64,000 bases of DNA from Marinobacter zhejiangensis (GTDB lineage Bacteria; Pseudomonadota; Gammaproteobacteria; Pseudomonadales; Oleiphilaceae): NCBI RefSeq assembly GCF_900114775.1, contig NZ_FOUE01000002.1, forward strand, positions 1 to 64,000, read 5' to 3'. Below the pieces are notes generated by a model. It saw only the letters and a program-made list of their open reading frames with translations, searched no databases and was not told the origin of the DNA. A program made the position numbers and the translations under genes. Below, in pieces: positions 1 to 11,590 of the stretch (its first letter is position 1; each line of letters starts with the position of its first letter).

Positions 1-8
1 TGTAGTGG

Positions 9-1171
<1,163 letters not shown>

Positions 1172-1238
1172 CAGACACCTCGTTTATGGTGGCGATCTTA
1201 CCACCTTCGTTGGTGTCCGGAATCATTGAGCCACTACA

Positions 1239-1558
1239 ATTGCACTGCTAAAGGCAAGTAGTTCTGAAAAATATGGGTTTTTCAGGAAGGCGGCAAGGGC
1301 AATCATGGTTACCAATATGCCGCACAGAAAAACCGCCAGCATAGGCGCTATGCGTTTGTTCATTCTTTCTGTCAGCGGTTCTGCCTTACCAATTCCGCCA
1401 CAGGACCCGCACATCAACCCCTGCTGGTTTGAGCGCCGCCATCTGGGGAGTTCGTTTCTGATCGCGCAGGCGTAGCAAGAAGATGCTTCTGGGCCGTTCG
1501 TACAGGTCCCGGTGCCAGAACAATGCTGGCAATCATGCAGGTTGGCGGTCACGTCCAT
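1239..1558 (-). pseudogene. Cysteine-rich zinc-ribbon membrane protein, 3' end removed by the IS
   Basis: About 106 native residues remain before the reading frame runs into the IS inverted repeat and stops. The N-terminus has DnaJ-like zinc-ribbon pairs: CQHCSGTGTC (about residues 10-19), a CYAC pair and CGSCGGIGKAEPL. A hydrophobic membrane segment follows (MLAVFLCGILVTMIALAAF, about residues 73-91). The family is not recognised with certainty, although small DnaJ-zinc-finger-like membrane proteins of this kind exist in related genomes. The start ATG has an AGAAGACG-like upstream sequence. The lost C-terminus should lie beyond the left end of the window. Confidence 0.7.
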
Positions 1559-1760
1559 GGAGCGTCTTCTAGATCCTTCTATCGGCTAACGTAAGCAAGA
1601 TTAGTCGATGGATAGGCTTGTTGGCTAGACCTCTGCTTGTAAAGCGTTGTTAAAGGGAGAGAGGTGAGGGGGATGTTGGAAGCTGTAAGACGGGGCGGAG
1701 TATTCGGACCTTTGGTCCTCACCCTTCGGGTCGTCGTCGCGTTGCTCCGACGTTCAAAGG

Positions 1761-1806
1761 GCATTAAAAAAGGCCCAACGCTTGCGCGATGAGCCTTTTT
1801 TAATGC
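1761..1806 (-). terminator. Perfect 14-bp hairpin downstream of tRNA-Met
   Basis: GCATTAAAAAAGGC (1761-1774) is exactly repeated in inverted form at 1793-1806 around an 18-nt loop. The stem itself contains A6/T6 runs, so it can end transcription from either strand. It sits just 3' of the minus-strand tRNA. The remaining sequence from 1559 to 1760 contains no gene or signal I can recognise. Confidence 0.75.
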
Positions 1807-1811
1807 AATTC

Positions 1812-1888
1812 TGGTAGCAAGGGGCGGAGTCGAACCGCCGACCCCAGCATTATGAGTGCTGTGCTCTAACCAACTGAGCTACCTTGCC
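1812..1888 (-). tRNA. tRNA-Met (anticodon CAT), elongator type
   Basis: A 77-nt cloverleaf read on the minus strand: acceptor GGCAAGG pairing with CCTTGCT (G-U first pair), D arm AGCTCAGTTGGTTAGAGC, anticodon loop CTCATAA with anticodon CAT, T arm GGCGGTTCGACTCCGCC, and an encoded CCA end. Length and loops match the elongator tRNA-Met of gammaproteobacteria. The first pair is a weak G-U rather than the unpaired C-A of initiator tRNA, and the anticodon stem lacks the three G-C pairs of initiators. Confidence 0.95.
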
Positions 1889-1937
1889 ATTTCGCCTTGG
1901 GCAATGCCCCAAACGAGGCGCGTATTTTCAAGAAACC

Positions 1938-1964
1938 GGCGCATTCTGTCAAGGGGAATGCGCC
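1938..1964 (-). terminator. Possible terminator after ychF
   Basis: An 8-bp inverted repeat GGCGCATT/AATGCGCC with an 11-nt loop lies 16 bp beyond the ychF stop. The U-tract on the minus strand is weak (GGTTTCTTGAAAAT), so this is tentative. Confidence 0.4.
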
Positions 1965-1979
1965 ATTTTTTCTGAAAAA

Positions 1980-3071
1980 TTACACGTTAAAGCGGAAGTG
2001 GATGACGTCACCGTCCTGGACGATGTAATCCTTGCCTTCCAGGCGCCACTTTCCGGCTTCTTTGGCGCCGGCTTCGCCGTTGTATTCGACGAAGTTGTCG
2101 TAGCCGATGACCTCGGCGCGGATGAAGCCGCGTTCAAAGTCTGTGTGAATCACACCAGCCGCCTGGGGGGCGGTGGCGCCGATGCGTACGGTCCAGGCGC
2201 GCACTTCCTTCACCCCGGCGGTGAAGTAGGTCTGCAGGCCCAGCAAGTTGTAGCCAGCGCGGATAACGCGGTCCAGGCCGGGCTCTTCCATGCCCATCTC
2301 GTCGAGGAACATGCTCTTTTCGTCATCTTCGAGTTCGGAGATTTCTGCTTCGATCTTGTTGCAAATAGGCACCACCACGGCGTTCTCGGCGGCGGCGATT
2401 TCCCGTACCTGGTCCAGGTGCGGGTTGTTCTCAAAGCCGTCTTCGCTAACGTTAGCAATGTACATGGTGGGCTTGACGGTCAGCAGGCACAGTTCGCGGA
2501 TCAGTACCTTTTCTTCGTCGCTCAGGTCCATGCCGCGGACGGGTTTGCCTTCATTGAGCACCGGCAGCAGTTTTTCGAAGACTTCCACCTGGGCCTTGGC
2601 GGCTTTGTCGCCACTCTTGGCAACGCGCTGGACTCGCTTGATGGCTTTTTCAACGGTGTCCATGTCAGCCAGTGCCAGCTCGGTGTTGATGACTTCGATA
2701 TCGGCTGCCGGGTGGACTTTGTTAGAGACGTGGATGACGTTCTCGTCTTCAAAGCAGCGTACCACGTGGGCGATGGCGTCGGTCTGGCGGATGTTGGCCA
2801 GGAACTGGTTACCAAGGCCTTCCCCTTTGGAAGCACCTTCCACCAGGCCGGCGATGTCGACGAACTCCATGGTGGTGGGGAGCACCCGCTCCGGCTTGAC
2901 GATCTCCGCCAGTTTGGTGAGGCGGGGGTCTGGCATGGGCACAACGCCGGAGTTGGGCTCAATGGTGCAGAACGGGAAGTTCTCTGCGCCAATGCCGGCT
3001 TTGGTCAGTGCGTTGAACAGGGTGGATTTGCCGACGTTGGGAAGGCCGACGATGCCGCAGTTAAAGCCCAT
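1980..3071 (-). CDS. ychF: YchF/Ola1 family redox-regulated ATPase
   Basis: A 363-residue Obg-like P-loop protein, the normal length for bacterial YchF. The G1 motif GLPNVGKST is at residues 9-17. The characteristic N-terminus [20 protein letters not shown], the switch region around [17 protein letters not shown], the coiled-coil insertion in the middle and the C-terminal TGS domain ([20 protein letters not shown] onward) are all present. Family members prefer ATP to GTP, bind ribosomes and affect the oxidative stress response. It lies downstream of pth, an arrangement conserved in gammaproteobacteria, about 105 bp after the pth stop. Confidence 0.97.
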   Translation of the reverse strand: MGFNCGIVGLPNVGKSTLFNALTKAGIGAENFPFCTIEPNSGVVPMPDPRLTKLAEIVKPERVLPTTMEFVDIAGLVEGASKGEGLGNQFLANIRQTDAIAHVVRCFEDENVIHVSNKVHPAADIEVINTELALADMDTVEKAIKRVQRVAKSGDKAAKAQVEVFEKLLPVLNEGKPVRGMDLSDEEKVLIRELCLLTVKPTMYIANVSEDGFENNPHLDQVREIAAAENAVVVPICNKIEAEISELEDDEKSMFLDEMGMEEPGLDRVIRAGYNLLGLQTYFTAGVKEVRAWTVRIGATAPQAAGVIHTDFERGFIRAEVIGYDNFVEYNGEAGAKEAGKWRLEGKDYIVQDGDVIHFRFNV

Positions 3072-3176
3072 GGATTGCCTCTGCTGATACGGAAAATTGT
3101 GGCCGGATTATACCGGTCGAACGGGGAGGGTGCGAGTGCGGAGTGTCCGCAGTGCGTTGCCGGAAAACGACGGTGT

Positions 3177-3767
3177 TCAGCTAACGGGTTTGAAGCTGTG
3201 GAGTCGGTTCATGGCGGCGGCCATTTTGCCGGTGCTGGCATCGGGGAGTACCCGGATGGCTTCATCGACGATGGCGTCAAGCTGTTCGGTTTCCTGCTTG
3301 CCAAAGCGGCCGAGCACGTAGCCGGTTACTTTCTTGGCGTCGCCAGGATGGCCAATACCGAGGCGCAGGCGATGGAATTCTTTGCTACCAAGGTGGTTGA
3401 TGGTGTCGCGCAGACCGTTGTGGCCACCGTGACCACCGCCTTGTTTGAGTTTGGCGGTACCCGGGGGCAGGTCCAGTTCATCGTGAGCGACAAGGATCTG
3501 CTCAGGCGTGAGCTTGTAGAAATCCGCCAGGGCCTTGATGGCCAGTCCGCTTCGGTTCATGAAGGTGGTCGGATTCAGGAGGTGCAGGTCGAGTCCCTGC
3601 CAGTGGATACGGCTGTAAAAGCCGTGAAACTTCTTTTCCGGACGGAGCGTCTGGCCCGCATGGCGGGCCAGAGCTTCGACGAACAGGGCGCCGGCGTTGT
3701 GACGAGTGTTTTCATAGTCGGCACCGGGGTTACCCAGTCCCACCACCATGACAATTTGCTGCGCCAT
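3177..3767 (-). CDS. pth: Peptidyl-tRNA hydrolase
   Basis: A 196-residue Pth. It recycles peptidyl-tRNA dropped from stalled ribosomes by hydrolysing the ester bond. The N-terminal signature [19 protein letters not shown] contains the substrate Asn (about 13) and the catalytic His (about 23). The second signature, with [26 protein letters not shown], carries the catalytic Asp near residue 96. It lies 21 bp downstream of rplY and is probably co-transcribed with it and ychF. Confidence 0.97.
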   Translation of the reverse strand: MAQQIVMVVGLGNPGADYENTRHNAGALFVEALARHAGQTLRPEKKFHGFYSRIHWQGLDLHLLNPTTFMNRSGLAIKALADFYKLTPEQILVAHDELDLPPGTAKLKQGGGHGGHNGLRDTINHLGSKEFHRLRLGIGHPGDAKKVTGYVLGRFGKQETEQLDAIVDEAIRVLPDASTGKMAAAMNRLHSFKPVS

Positions 3768-3788
3768 TTGCCGTCACCCCAGGCGGGA

Positions 3789-4421
3789 TTACTCCTCGCC
3801 TTCGCCTTCAGCAGCGGCTTCTTCGTCGCCTTTAGCGCCTTTCGGCTTGTGGATCGCCAGAACCGGCAGGTCGTGATCCGGGCCTTGCTGCAGGGCAGCA
3901 ATGCGAACGCCTTCCGGAAGCTTCAGGTCGCTCAGGTGAACGACTTGGTCCATAGCCACGTCAGTGATGTCCACTTCGATGAACTCAGGCAGGCTCTGCG
4001 GCAGACAGATCACTTCTACTTCAGTCATCTGGTGGGAAACTTTGCCACCTTCAGTCTTAATGGCCGGAGCAGTTTCTTCATTAACGAAGTGCAGCGGTAC
4101 GTTAACGTGGATCTCGTGATCTTTGTCTACGCGCAGGAAGTCAGCGTGGATCAGAGTGGTTTTGTACGGGTGACGCTGCAGGTCTTTCAGGATAACGCTT
4201 TCTTCGTTATCACCAACCTTAATGGTCAGGATGTGGGAGAAGAATGCTTCGTTTTCCAGAGCCTTGGACAGCTCTTTCTGCTGCAGGGAGATAGCAGTTG
4301 CGTCTTTGCCACCGCCGTAGATGATGGCTGGCAGTTTGCTTTCTTCGCGACGCAGGCGGCGGCTCGCACCTTTGCCCTGGTCGTCACGAAGGGTAGCTTC
4401 GAGTACGAATTCCTGAGACAT
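3789..4421 (-). CDS. rplY: 50S ribosomal protein L25 (Ctc form)
   Basis: A 210-residue L25 of the long general-stress (Ctc) type: an N-terminal 5S-rRNA-binding domain (about residues 1-95) and a C-terminal TL5-like beta domain, ending in an acidic tail rich in E and A. I chose the ATG that gives MSQEFVLEATLRDDQGKGASR because it has a GAGGTAATACAC ribosome site; the upstream in-frame ATG would add seven residues and has none. It lies 154 bp downstream of prs behind a strong hairpin, so it probably also has its own promoter. Confidence 0.96.
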   Translation of the reverse strand: MSQEFVLEATLRDDQGKGASRRLRREESKLPAIIYGGGKDATAISLQQKELSKALENEAFFSHILTIKVGDNEESVILKDLQRHPYKTTLIHADFLRVDKDHEIHVNVPLHFVNEETAPAIKTEGGKVSHQMTEVEVICLPQSLPEFIEVDITDVAMDQVVHLSDLKLPEGVRIAALQQGPDHDLPVLAIHKPKGAKGDEEAAAEGEGEE

Positions 4422-4524
4422 GTGTATTACCTCAATCAGCACCTGAGCGGCCCGCGACCAGGCTGATGCTACAGGTGGTTTCTTAGTTAAGGCCGAAACT
4501 TCTGGTTTTTCGGCCGCTTAAATA

Positions 4525-4552
4525 GACCGGGAGCCCAAAGGGGCTCCCGGTC
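4525..4552 (-). terminator. Intrinsic terminator after prs
   Basis: A perfect 12-bp GC-rich inverted repeat (GACCGGGAGCCC/GGGCTCCCGGTC) with a 4-nt loop lies 23 bp beyond the prs stop, followed on the minus strand by TATTTAAG. A second weaker hairpin (GGCCGAAA at 4491-4498 with TTTCGGCC at 4508-4515) follows. Together they separate prs from rplY. Confidence 0.7.
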
Positions 4553-4575
4553 CGGATCAGTTTGCCTGGCCAGTC

Positions 4576-5520
4576 TTACTCGAACATCTGGCTGATGGAC
4601 TCTTCGTTGCTGACGCGACGAATAGACTCAGCCAGCAGGGCGGCCATGCTAAGGGGGCGAATTTTATCACACTTGCGGGCTTTGTCATCCAGCGGGATGG
4701 TGTCGCACACAACGAGTTCGTCCAGGGTAGATTTGTTGATGTTGTCGACCGCTGGGCCTGACAGCACCGGGTGGGTGATGTAGGCGACAACCTTCGAGGC
4801 GCCGTGTTCTTTCAGCGCGTCGGCGGCTTTGCACAGGGTGCCCGCGGTATCAACAATGTCGTCTACCAGGATACAGGTCTTGTCTTTGACATCACCGATG
4901 ATGTGCATGACCTGTGAAACATTGGCTTTCGGGCGGCGCTTGTCGATGATGGCCAGGTCGGCGTCATTCAGGCGCTTGGCTACGGCACGGGCGCGAACCA
5001 CGCCGCCAACGTCGGGGGAGACCACGACAAAGTTTTCGAAATTCTGTCTTTCGATGTCTTCCATCAACACGGGTGTGGCGTAAATGTTGTCGACGGGAAT
5101 ATCGAAGAAGCCCTGGATCTGGTCAGCGTGCAGGTCAACGGTAAGTACCCGGTCAACGCCGATGCTGGAGATCATGTCGGCAACCACTTTGGCGCTGATC
5201 GCGACACGGGTTGAGCGCACCCGGCGGTCCTGACGGGCATAGCCGTAGTAGGGTACAACCGCGGTGATCCGCGTGGCTGAGGCTCGACGCAGTGCGTCTG
5301 CCATCACGATCAACTCCATCAGGTTGTCGTTGGTCGGATTGCAGGTGGGCTGGATAATAAAGACGTCGTGGCCACGAACGTTTTCGTTGATTTCAACGGT
5401 GGTCTCACCATCGCTGAATTTGCCTACAGTGGCCTGGCCCATGGGAATGGCGAGCTTTTTGGCGATGCTCTGGGCGAGTTCCGGGTGAGCGTTGCCAGCA
5501 AAAATCATCAGTTTGGACAC
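4576..5520 (-). CDS. prs: Ribose-phosphate pyrophosphokinase
   Basis: PRPP synthase: ribose 5-phosphate plus ATP gives PRPP and AMP, feeding purine, pyrimidine, His, Trp and NAD synthesis. The 314-residue product starts at a GTG giving [17 protein letters not shown], which aligns with the usual Prs N-terminus. Visible motifs are the flexible-loop [14 protein letters not shown] region, [18 protein letters not shown] and the PRPP-binding loop [14 protein letters not shown] longer in-frame start exists but would run back through tRNA-Gln, so I reject it. The gene follows tRNA-Gln by about 50 bp. Confidence 0.97.
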   Translation of the reverse strand: MSKLMIFAGNAHPELAQSIAKKLAIPMGQATVGKFSDGETTVEINENVRGHDVFIIQPTCNPTNDNLMELIVMADALRRASATRITAVVPYYGYARQDRRVRSTRVAISAKVVADMISSIGVDRVLTVDLHADQIQGFFDIPVDNIYATPVLMEDIERQNFENFVVVSPDVGGVVRARAVAKRLNDADLAIIDKRRPKANVSQVMHIIGDVKDKTCILVDDIVDTAGTLCKAADALKEHGASKVVAYITHPVLSGPAVDNINKSTLDELVVCDTIPLDDKARKCDKIRPLSMAALLAESIRRVSNEESISQMFE

Positions 5521-5572
5521 GACGGTATCCTTCAGAGTCTCAGCGTTGGATTCAGAACAAGAGGGAGGAAAT

Positions 5573-5647
5573 TGGCTGGGGTGGCAGGATTCGAACCTGC
5601 GCATGACGGGATCAAAACCCGTTGCCTTACCACTTGGCGACACCCCA
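5573..5647 (-). tRNA. tRNA-Gln (anticodon TTG)
   Basis: A 75-nt minus-strand cloverleaf: acceptor TGGGGTG with CACCCCA, D loop GCCAAGTGGTAAGGC, anticodon arm ACGGGTTTTGATCCCGT with anticodon TTG, T arm GCAGGTTCGAATCCTGC, encoded CCA. It lies between ispE and prs, the same position as in Pseudomonas, and is probably transcribed with the lolB-ispE operon. Confidence 0.96.
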
Positions 5648-5666
5648 GTATCGTGCTTCTTTGGCA

Positions 5667-6521
5667 TCATTTCAGCTCTGTTAGCTTTTTGTGTAGAGGT
5701 GAATGGTTCACCCCTTTAGCTACGAACCCCTTGATGCCGGAGGGTTTGCTTTCCCAGATAATCCGGGCTGCGGATTCTGTAGGGAAACGTCCAAAAATGC
5801 AAGCCCCGGTTCCGGTTAATCTTGCAGGTCCGAATTGTGAAAGCCAATCCAGGCTTTTTCTAACCTCGGGATACAGTCTGCAAACTACATCCTCACAGTC
5901 GTTTCGGTACCTCGAGGCGTCTCCCTCAAAAGCGGGCGCTATTTTGATTCTAGGGGTGTCCCTTGTCAACCCTTCTTGTGAAAAAATCTTTGCGGTGTTG
6001 ATGTCGCAGCTTGGTTTCAACACCACAAACCAGTCTTCCGGCGGCATTGCCGGGGTCAGGATTTCGCCCACGCCCTCGGCCCAGGCTGCGGTGCCGCGGA
6101 CAAAGACCGGTACGTCAGCTCCCAGTTGCAGGCCCAGGCTGGCCAGGGTGTCGATCTCCAGGTCCAGCTGCCAGAGGTGGTTGAGCGCCAGTAAAACGGT
6201 AGCGGCGTTGGAGCTGCCGCCACCGAGGCCACCGCCCATGGGCAGGCGTTTGTTGATGGCGATGGTCACCCCGGGCACGGCTTTGTCGCTGTGTGCGGCG
6301 AGCAGGCGGGCGGCACGGATGATCAGGTTGTCTTCGTCCGGGACGCCGGGCAGGGATGGTTCGAGCGCCAGTTGGTCGTCATCGCGGAGCGTAAAGGACA
6401 GCTCGTCACCGTAATCGAGGAACTGGAATAATGTCTGCAGTTCATGATAGCCGTCATCACGGCGGCCGTTGATGTGCAGGAACAGGTTGAGCTTGGCGGG
6501 GGAGGGCAGGGTCAACGTCAC
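5667..6521 (-). CDS. ispE: 4-diphosphocytidyl-2-C-methyl-D-erythritol kinase
   Basis: A 284-residue GHMP kinase of the MEP isoprenoid pathway that phosphorylates CDP-ME at the 2-hydroxyl. The N-terminal [22 protein letters not shown] motif and the ATP-binding loop [14 protein letters not shown] (about residues 92-105) are diagnostic. The C-terminal GHMP motif appears as [12 protein letters not shown]. The GTG start overlaps the lolB stop as GTGA, so translation is probably coupled. Confidence 0.97.
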   Translation of the reverse strand: MTLTLPSPAKLNLFLHINGRRDDGYHELQTLFQFLDYGDELSFTLRDDDQLALEPSLPGVPDEDNLIIRAARLLAAHSDKAVPGVTIAINKRLPMGGGLGGGSSNAATVLLALNHLWQLDLEIDTLASLGLQLGADVPVFVRGTAAWAEGVGEILTPAMPPEDWFVVLKPSCDINTAKIFSQEGLTRDTPRIKIAPAFEGDASRYRNDCEDVVCRLYPEVRKSLDWLSQFGPARLTGTGACIFGRFPTESAARIIWESKPSGIKGFVAKGVNHSPLHKKLTELK

Positions 6522-7165
6522 AGTGATGGCTCCGCGCCCAGGGGTTGCCAGTGGGTGACGGCGAGCCGTACCCGCTTCTCGCCCTTGACCGCTGTGATGC
6601 GTGCCGGCAGTTCCGGTTTGTCAGCCATGAACTGGTTCCAGCGGTCGTAACGGATTTCCCAGCCATCCTGACGGATCATTGCGACCTTCTGGTCGGCGTC
6701 AAAAAACAGGTTGTAGTCGCTGGCTGGGCTGGGCAGGCCGCGAATCCACCAGGGCAGGCTGGTGATGGGGAGTTGCCAGCCGGTTGCGGCCTGAACCAGG
6801 CCTTCCGGGTCACCTGACTGATAGGTCTCGCCGTCAGGCAGGGTCAGGGAGATGAATCCCGGCACGCCTTTGAGCTCGGTGGTACCCAGCCCCAGAAACG
6901 ACGAGGACAGCGACAGTTCAAATGCCTCCTGGTGCTGTGTCCAGTAATTGATGACGGCGCTGCCGCTGTCTGAAGGTTGCCGTACTGCCAGTTTTCCCTG
7001 CAGCTGCCAGTGCTGCAATGCCTGGAGCTGAAGCTGGCGTTGTGACCAGTCGCTGGGCGGTTGGTTGGTCAGCCCCTCGGGCAGCGGTTCGATGGAGATG
7101 GTCGCGCAGGCTGACAGCCACAGCGACAAGGCCAGGGCTGCCAGGGTGGAAAAGCGTAGTTTCAC
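6518..7165 (-). CDS. lolB: Outer-membrane lipoprotein receptor LolB
   Basis: LolB receives lipoproteins from the periplasmic carrier LolA and inserts them in the outer membrane. The 215-residue precursor has a short signal peptide ending in the lipobox LSAC (lipidated Cys about residue 20). The core contains the family pattern [26 protein letters not shown] and the [10 protein letters not shown] segment. The residue after Cys is Ala, which favours outer-membrane sorting. The GTG start overlaps the TPR gene stop by 4 bp. Confidence 0.94.
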   Translation of the reverse strand: MKLRFSTLAALALSLWLSACATISIEPLPEGLTNQPPSDWSQRQLQLQALQHWQLQGKLAVRQPSDSGSAVINYWTQHQEAFELSLSSSFLGLGTTELKGVPGFISLTLPDGETYQSGDPEGLVQAATGWQLPITSLPWWIRGLPSPASDYNLFFDADQKVAMIRQDGWEIRYDRWNQFMADKPELPARITAVKGEKRVRLAVTHWQPLGAEPSL

Positions 7166-8907
7166 AGGTCCTGACCTCCTGTCAGGCGAAGAATGGTTTC
7201 CCTAAGAATGGGGTGTTCGCGGTCCATGGACAGGCCTTCGCGCCAGATGATGCGCGCCTGTTCCCGCTGGCCGATGGCCCACAGCACTTCGCCGTAATGG
7301 GCGGCAACCTCTGGGTCGCGGAAATTGCTGTAGGCTGTTTTCAGGTACTCCAGTGCCTCGGTGTGGTTGCCCTGACGAAAGAGCACCCACCCCATGCTGT
7401 CCTGAATGGCGGGGTTGCTTGGTTCCAGCTCAATGGCCCGGCGAATCAGCGTTTCTGCTTCGTCCAGCCGATCGGTTTTGGTGGTGAGGATGTAGCCCAG
7501 GGCATTCAGCGTAACCGCGTTGTCTGGTTCGCTTTCCAGAACCACCCGCAGGTCGGCTTCGGCTTCGCTGGTATGGTCGATGCTGTCATGGAGCATGGCC
7601 CGGGCATAGCGGATGCGCACGCTGTCTGGTTGATCCAGCAAGGCTGTGGTGGCCATGTCGATGGCGGCTTCGGTGCGCCCGGACTCCATCAGCAGGTTGA
7701 CTTCGATCAGCCAGTAGTTTTCGGCCTGGCTGGGGTTGGCTTCCCGGAGTGTGCGGATGTTGGTCAGTGCGCCATCAATGTCGCCGGTTTCTGCCCGCAG
7801 TGCACTGGCGCGGGAAAGTGCCGGGAAATAGTGGGAGCCCAGGGCGACGCGCTCGTAATAGGCAATGGCTTCCTGGACCTGGCCGGCGTCATCGGCGATT
7901 TTGCCCAGATAGAAGTTGGCTTCATCAACGTGGTGGTCCTCAGCGATCAGCTCGTTGAGGTCATCGGTGGCGAGGTCAATCTCGTTGTTTTCCAGGGCGA
8001 TCAGGGCATGGGACAGGCGCAGGCCGGGTACCTCGGGGAAGCGCGTCATGAGCCGGGCGAATTCGTCCTGGGCGGCTCGCATATTGCCTTCATTGACGAG
8101 TATGCGGGCATAAAGGGTGCCCATCTGGCGGTTGTCTGGGTAAATGCGGGTGTGTCGGTGCAGGTAATCCAGGGCCTGGGCATTGGCGCCGGTTTCGTAG
8201 AGCAGGTCACCTTTCAGCATGACGGCGGGCTGGAAATTGGGGGACTTCTCCAGCAGGGGCTCCAGGTGATCCAGCGCGGCCTGCGGTTGTTGATTGATCT
8301 TCATCAGCAGGGCAATGCTGTAGTCAATCTCCAGGTTGTCGGGGTGGCGCTCAAGGAGCTGTTGATAGAGGTCGAGCAATTCCTGTTGGGTGTGAGGGGG
8401 CAGGGTCGAGGACATGGCGGCCAGATTGTCAAAATCGCCATCCCCTCCCAGGTTCATGATCTGCTCCATGTGCTGCAGGGCGTCGTCCATCTGGTCGCGC
8501 TTGATGGCCTGGATGGTCATCACCCTGTGGGCTTCCAGGCTGTCGGGCTCAGATTCCAGCCAGAGCCCGGCGAGCTGCAACTGGGCATTGTCCCCGCCCA
8601 GTGACTGGGCAATGCTCATGGCCCGCCGGATAACGCCCAGGTCGCGGGACTGTTCGGCGGCCCTTACGTAATTCACCAGGGTGACATCGTAGCGACCCCG
8701 TTGCCCGGCCACCTCTGCAGACAGCAGCAAGTAGAGGACTTCGGGTTCAAACTCGGCATAGTTGATGGGGCTGTCGCCTTGATCAACGACGGGTTCGTGG
8801 GCGAACCTGGCGGGATCGGGCTGATCTGCGGTATCCGTGAGACTGGCGCAGCCGGACAACGCCAGGCCAAACAGGCTGGCGGCGATCAACAAGACAGGTT
8901 TATGCAT
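7162..8907 (-). CDS. TPR-repeat lipoprotein
   Basis: A 581-residue protein with a lipoprotein signal (lipobox LSGC, Cys about residue 20) followed by an array of tetratricopeptide and TPR-like repeats over most of its length. The clearest repeats are near residues 440-560 (VTLNALGYILTTKTDRLDEAETLIRRA-type units). It corresponds in position and length to the TPR protein upstream of lolB in Pseudomonas. A periplasmic protein-interaction scaffold is likely; the precise role is unknown. It is the first gene of the lolB-ispE operon and diverges from hemA. Confidence 0.85.
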   Translation of the reverse strand: MHKPVLLIAASLFGLALSGCASLTDTADQPDPARFAHEPVVDQGDSPINYAEFEPEVLYLLLSAEVAGQRGRYDVTLVNYVRAAEQSRDLGVIRRAMSIAQSLGGDNAQLQLAGLWLESEPDSLEAHRVMTIQAIKRDQMDDALQHMEQIMNLGGDGDFDNLAAMSSTLPPHTQQELLDLYQQLLERHPDNLEIDYSIALLMKINQQPQAALDHLEPLLEKSPNFQPAVMLKGDLLYETGANAQALDYLHRHTRIYPDNRQMGTLYARILVNEGNMRAAQDEFARLMTRFPEVPGLRLSHALIALENNEIDLATDDLNELIAEDHHVDEANFYLGKIADDAGQVQEAIAYYERVALGSHYFPALSRASALRAETGDIDGALTNIRTLREANPSQAENYWLIEVNLLMESGRTEAAIDMATTALLDQPDSVRIRYARAMLHDSIDHTSEAEADLRVVLESEPDNAVTLNALGYILTTKTDRLDEAETLIRRAIELEPSNPAIQDSMGWVLFRQGNHTEALEYLKTAYSNFRDPEVAAHYGEVLWAIGQREQARIIWREGLSMDREHPILRETILRLTGGQDL

Positions 8908-9215
8908 ACGGCGTCCTGTAATAGAGGTACAACGTGGGAAGAAGAGCCGGAAACCCGCCGGGGCTCCCCAGTGCGAAACCCTATGATGGCATAAGCATTT
9001 GATCTTGCCTAACCTCCCTGAGGTTCCGGCAATTGTCCGTAGTTCCCGTAATATAGAGGCTTCTTAGCCCAACGTACGAGGTTTCCAGTAGGGTTTTGGG
9101 TGGCGGGCTGCTATATCCCTCGGTAAAATGGGGGATTATCCGGCTGCCTGACAGCTCCCACATTGATGGGCTGTTAAGCTTAAGCTACTGGCGAATAAGG
9201 CATTCTACTCCCGAT
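8908..9215. other. Divergent intergenic region between TPR gene and hemA
   Basis: This 308-bp gap must contain promoters for both the lolB-ispE and hemA-prfA operons. I see no RNA gene. The only structure noticed is a short inverted repeat (GAGCC near 8945 with GGCTC near 8963). No -10/-35 pair stands out enough to call. Confidence 0.4.
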
Positions 9216-10508
9216 ATGGCACTACTCACGCTGGGCATTAACCATCGCACGGCCCCGGTTGAACTCCGGGAGCGTATTGCGTTTACCCCCGAGCGCATGG
9301 CTGAGGCGTTTGCCGAGTTGCGGGCGGCTTCTGGAGCCAGTGAAGCCGCGATTCTGTCTACCTGCAATCGCACAGAACTCTACCTTGCAGGCGACGATGA
9401 CTGTGCACCCATGGTGCTGCGCTGGCTGTCGGGGTTCCACGGCCTCGACCCTGCCGATCTGGAAGATGCGGTTTACCTCCATCGTGATGCCGAGGCTGTT
9501 CGCCATATGATGCGGGTTGCCTCCGGATTGGATTCCATGGTGCTGGGGGAGCCGCAGATTTTTGGCCAGCTGAAGGATGCCTACGCCCTGGCCCGGGAAT
9601 ACGATTCCTGCGGCACCTTCCTCTCACGGCTGTTTGAACAAACCTTCTCCGTTGCCAAGCGGGTTCGTACCGACACCGCCATTGGTGAAAACCCGGTTTC
9701 TGTGGCCTATGCGGCCGTCAGCATGGCCAGCCATATCTTCTCGGACATGTCCCGCAACAAGGCGCTGCTGATTGGCGCCGGTAAAACCATCGAGCTGGTG
9801 GCAAAGCACCTGGCTGATGCCGGTGTGCGAGACTTCCTGGTGGCCAACCGGACCCTCGACCGTGCCCAAAACCTGGCAGAAGCCCACGGGGGCCGCGGTA
9901 TCGTATTGGCGGACATCCCCGATTACCTGCCGGAGGTGGACATCGTCATTGCCTCAACGGCCAGCCCACTTCCTATCCTTGGTAAAGGTGCGGTTGAGCG
10001 GGCGTTGAAGAAGCGCAAGCATCGCCCCTATTTCATGGTGGACATCGCCGTGCCCCGGGACATTGAGCCGGAAGTGGCATCGTTGGCGGATGTTTACCTG
10101 TACACCGTTGACGACCTGCGTCAGGTGATTGAAGAAAATGTCCGCTCCCGTGAGGGGGCGGCACGCGAGGCCGAGCATCTGATTCTGGCCGGCGCCCAGG
10201 ATTTCCTTGGACAGCTAAGGGCGCTGGATGCGGTCTCGACGTTGAAGCTGTTGCGTGAGCAGGCGGAGCGCCTGCGCGATGCTGAGGTAACCAAGGCGCT
10301 TCGGGCGCTGCGTAACGGTGCCGATGCCGAAACAGTGATTCGCAGCCTCGGTCGGGGGCTGACCAACAAACTTCTCCATGAACCCACCAGCCAGGTGCGC
10401 AAGGCCACGGCGGAAGGTCGGGTTGAAGCCACCCAGTGGCTGAGGGAACTGCACAATTTGGAAACCCAGGACAGCCATGAGGTTTCCGTCACTCCGGAAA
10501 AACTATGA
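9216..10508 (+). CDS. hemA: Glutamyl-tRNA reductase
   Basis: The first step of C5 tetrapyrrole synthesis: glutamyl-tRNA is reduced by NADPH to glutamate-1-semialdehyde. The 430-residue protein starts [20 protein letters not shown]. The catalytic Cys is residue 50 within STCNRTELY. The Rossmann domain ([17 protein letters not shown]) and C-terminal dimerisation helix are complete. The ATG was chosen by homology; an in-frame start 120 bp upstream would add a non-conserved extension. It leads the hemA-prfA-prmC-moeB operon. Confidence 0.97.
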   Translation: MALLTLGINHRTAPVELRERIAFTPERMAEAFAELRAASGASEAAILSTCNRTELYLAGDDDCAPMVLRWLSGFHGLDPADLEDAVYLHRDAEAVRHMMRVASGLDSMVLGEPQIFGQLKDAYALAREYDSCGTFLSRLFEQTFSVAKRVRTDTAIGENPVSVAYAAVSMASHIFSDMSRNKALLIGAGKTIELVAKHLADAGVRDFLVANRTLDRAQNLAEAHGGRGIVLADIPDYLPEVDIVIASTASPLPILGKGAVERALKKRKHRPYFMVDIAVPRDIEPEVASLADVYLYTVDDLRQVIEENVRSREGAAREAEHLILAGAQDFLGQLRALDAVSTLKLLREQAERLRDAEVTKALRALRNGADAETVIRSLGRGLTNKLLHEPTSQVRKATAEGRVEATQWLRELHNLETQDSHEVSVTPEKL

Positions 10509-11590
10509 AACCATCGATTCAGGCCAGACTCGAGCAGTTGGTTGACCGCTACGAGGAAGTCAGTGCGTTGTTGAGCGATCAGGGAACGATTGCCAATCAG
10601 GACAAATTCCGGGTGCTTTCCCAGGAGTTCGCGGAAATTGAGCCGGTGGTCCAGTGTTTTCGTGCCTATCGACAAGCCCTTGATGATATTGATGCCGCGG
10701 CCGAGTTAGCCAATGAAGGCGACCCGGAAATGAAAGCGATGGCGGAAGAGGAGCGGGTGCTGGCTGAGCAGAAAAGTGTTGAGCTGGATGAGGAATTGCA
10801 GCGCCTGATGTTGCCGAAGGACCCGGACGACAACAAGAGCGTGTTCCTGGAAATCCGCGCCGGAACCGGCGGTGACGAAGCGGCGATCTTCGCGGGTGAC
10901 CTGTTCCGGATGTATTCCCGTTACGCGGAAGGGCGTCGCTGGCAGGTGGAAGTGCTTAGTGAGAATCCCGGTGAACACGGTGGCTACAAGGAAATCATCA
11001 GCCGCGTGGCCGGGGACGGCGTCTACGGTGCCCTTAAATTCGAGTCCGGTGCCCACCGGGTGCAGCGAGTGCCTGAAACCGAATCCCAGGGCCGCATTCA
11101 TACCTCTGCCTGCACCGTGGCGGTGATGCCGGAGGCAGATGAAGCCGAGGCTATCGAAATCAACAAGGCCGACCTGCGGGTTGATACTTTCCGCGCGTCC
11201 GGCGCTGGTGGCCAGCACGTCAACAAGACCGACTCTGCCATTCGCCTGACCCACCTTCCCTCCGGCATTGTGGTGGAATGTCAGGAAGAGCGTTCCCAGC
11301 ATAAGAACCGGGCCAAGGCGATGAGCCTGCTGGCCACCCGCCTTCGGGATGCGGAACGTGAGCGGCACCAGAAATCCCAGGCGGAAACCCGCAAGAGCCT
11401 GGTGGGCAGTGGCGACCGCTCTGAGCGGATTCGCACCTACAACTTCCCGCAAGGCCGGGTGACCGACCACCGCATCAACCTGACCCTGTACAAGCTGGAC
11501 GAAGTGGTGGCTGGCGATCTGGGGGCCATCATTGACCCCTTGCTGCAGGAACATCAGGCCGAGTTGCTGGCCAGCCTGTCTGATGAGTGA
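10505..11590 (+). CDS. prfA: Peptide chain release factor 1
   Basis: RF1 recognises UAA and UAG and triggers hydrolysis of the finished peptide. At 361 residues it has the normal length. The GGQ motif lies in [16 protein letters not shown] (about residue 235) and the PxT-type codon-recognition segment reads [13 protein letters not shown]. The ATG overlaps the hemA stop by 4 bp (ATGA), showing translational coupling. The Gln of GGQ is the known target of the PrmC methylase encoded next. Confidence 0.98.
   Translation: MKPSIQARLEQLVDRYEEVSALLSDQGTIANQDKFRVLSQEFAEIEPVVQCFRAYRQALDDIDAAAELANEGDPEMKAMAEEERVLAEQKSVELDEELQRLMLPKDPDDNKSVFLEIRAGTGGDEAAIFAGDLFRMYSRYAEGRRWQVEVLSENPGEHGGYKEIISRVAGDGVYGALKFESGAHRVQRVPETESQGRIHTSACTVAVMPEADEAEAIEINKADLRVDTFRASGAGGQHVNKTDSAIRLTHLPSGIVVECQEERSQHKNRAKAMSLLATRLRDAERERHQKSQAETRKSLVGSGDRSERIRTYNFPQGRVTDHRINLTLYKLDEVVAGDLGAIIDPLLQEHQAELLASLSDE

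Noticed and set aside
1579..1764. A 61-codon minus-strand open frame next to tRNA-Met
   Set aside because: It begins inside the terminator hairpin region, has no ribosome site and no recognisable similarity.
1884..4466. A long plus-strand open frame (about 860 codons) across ychF, pth and rplY
   Set aside because: It is antisense to three well-conserved genes, has no family similarity and reflects the high-GC codon bias of the true genes.
5521..5670. N-terminal extension of prs by 50 codons
   Set aside because: The extension would be encoded by tRNA-Gln; the conserved Prs N-terminus begins at the GTG at 5520.
7018..8604. A 528-codon plus-strand open frame
   Set aside because: It is antisense to the TPR lipoprotein and lolB genes; low-complexity composition with no domain.
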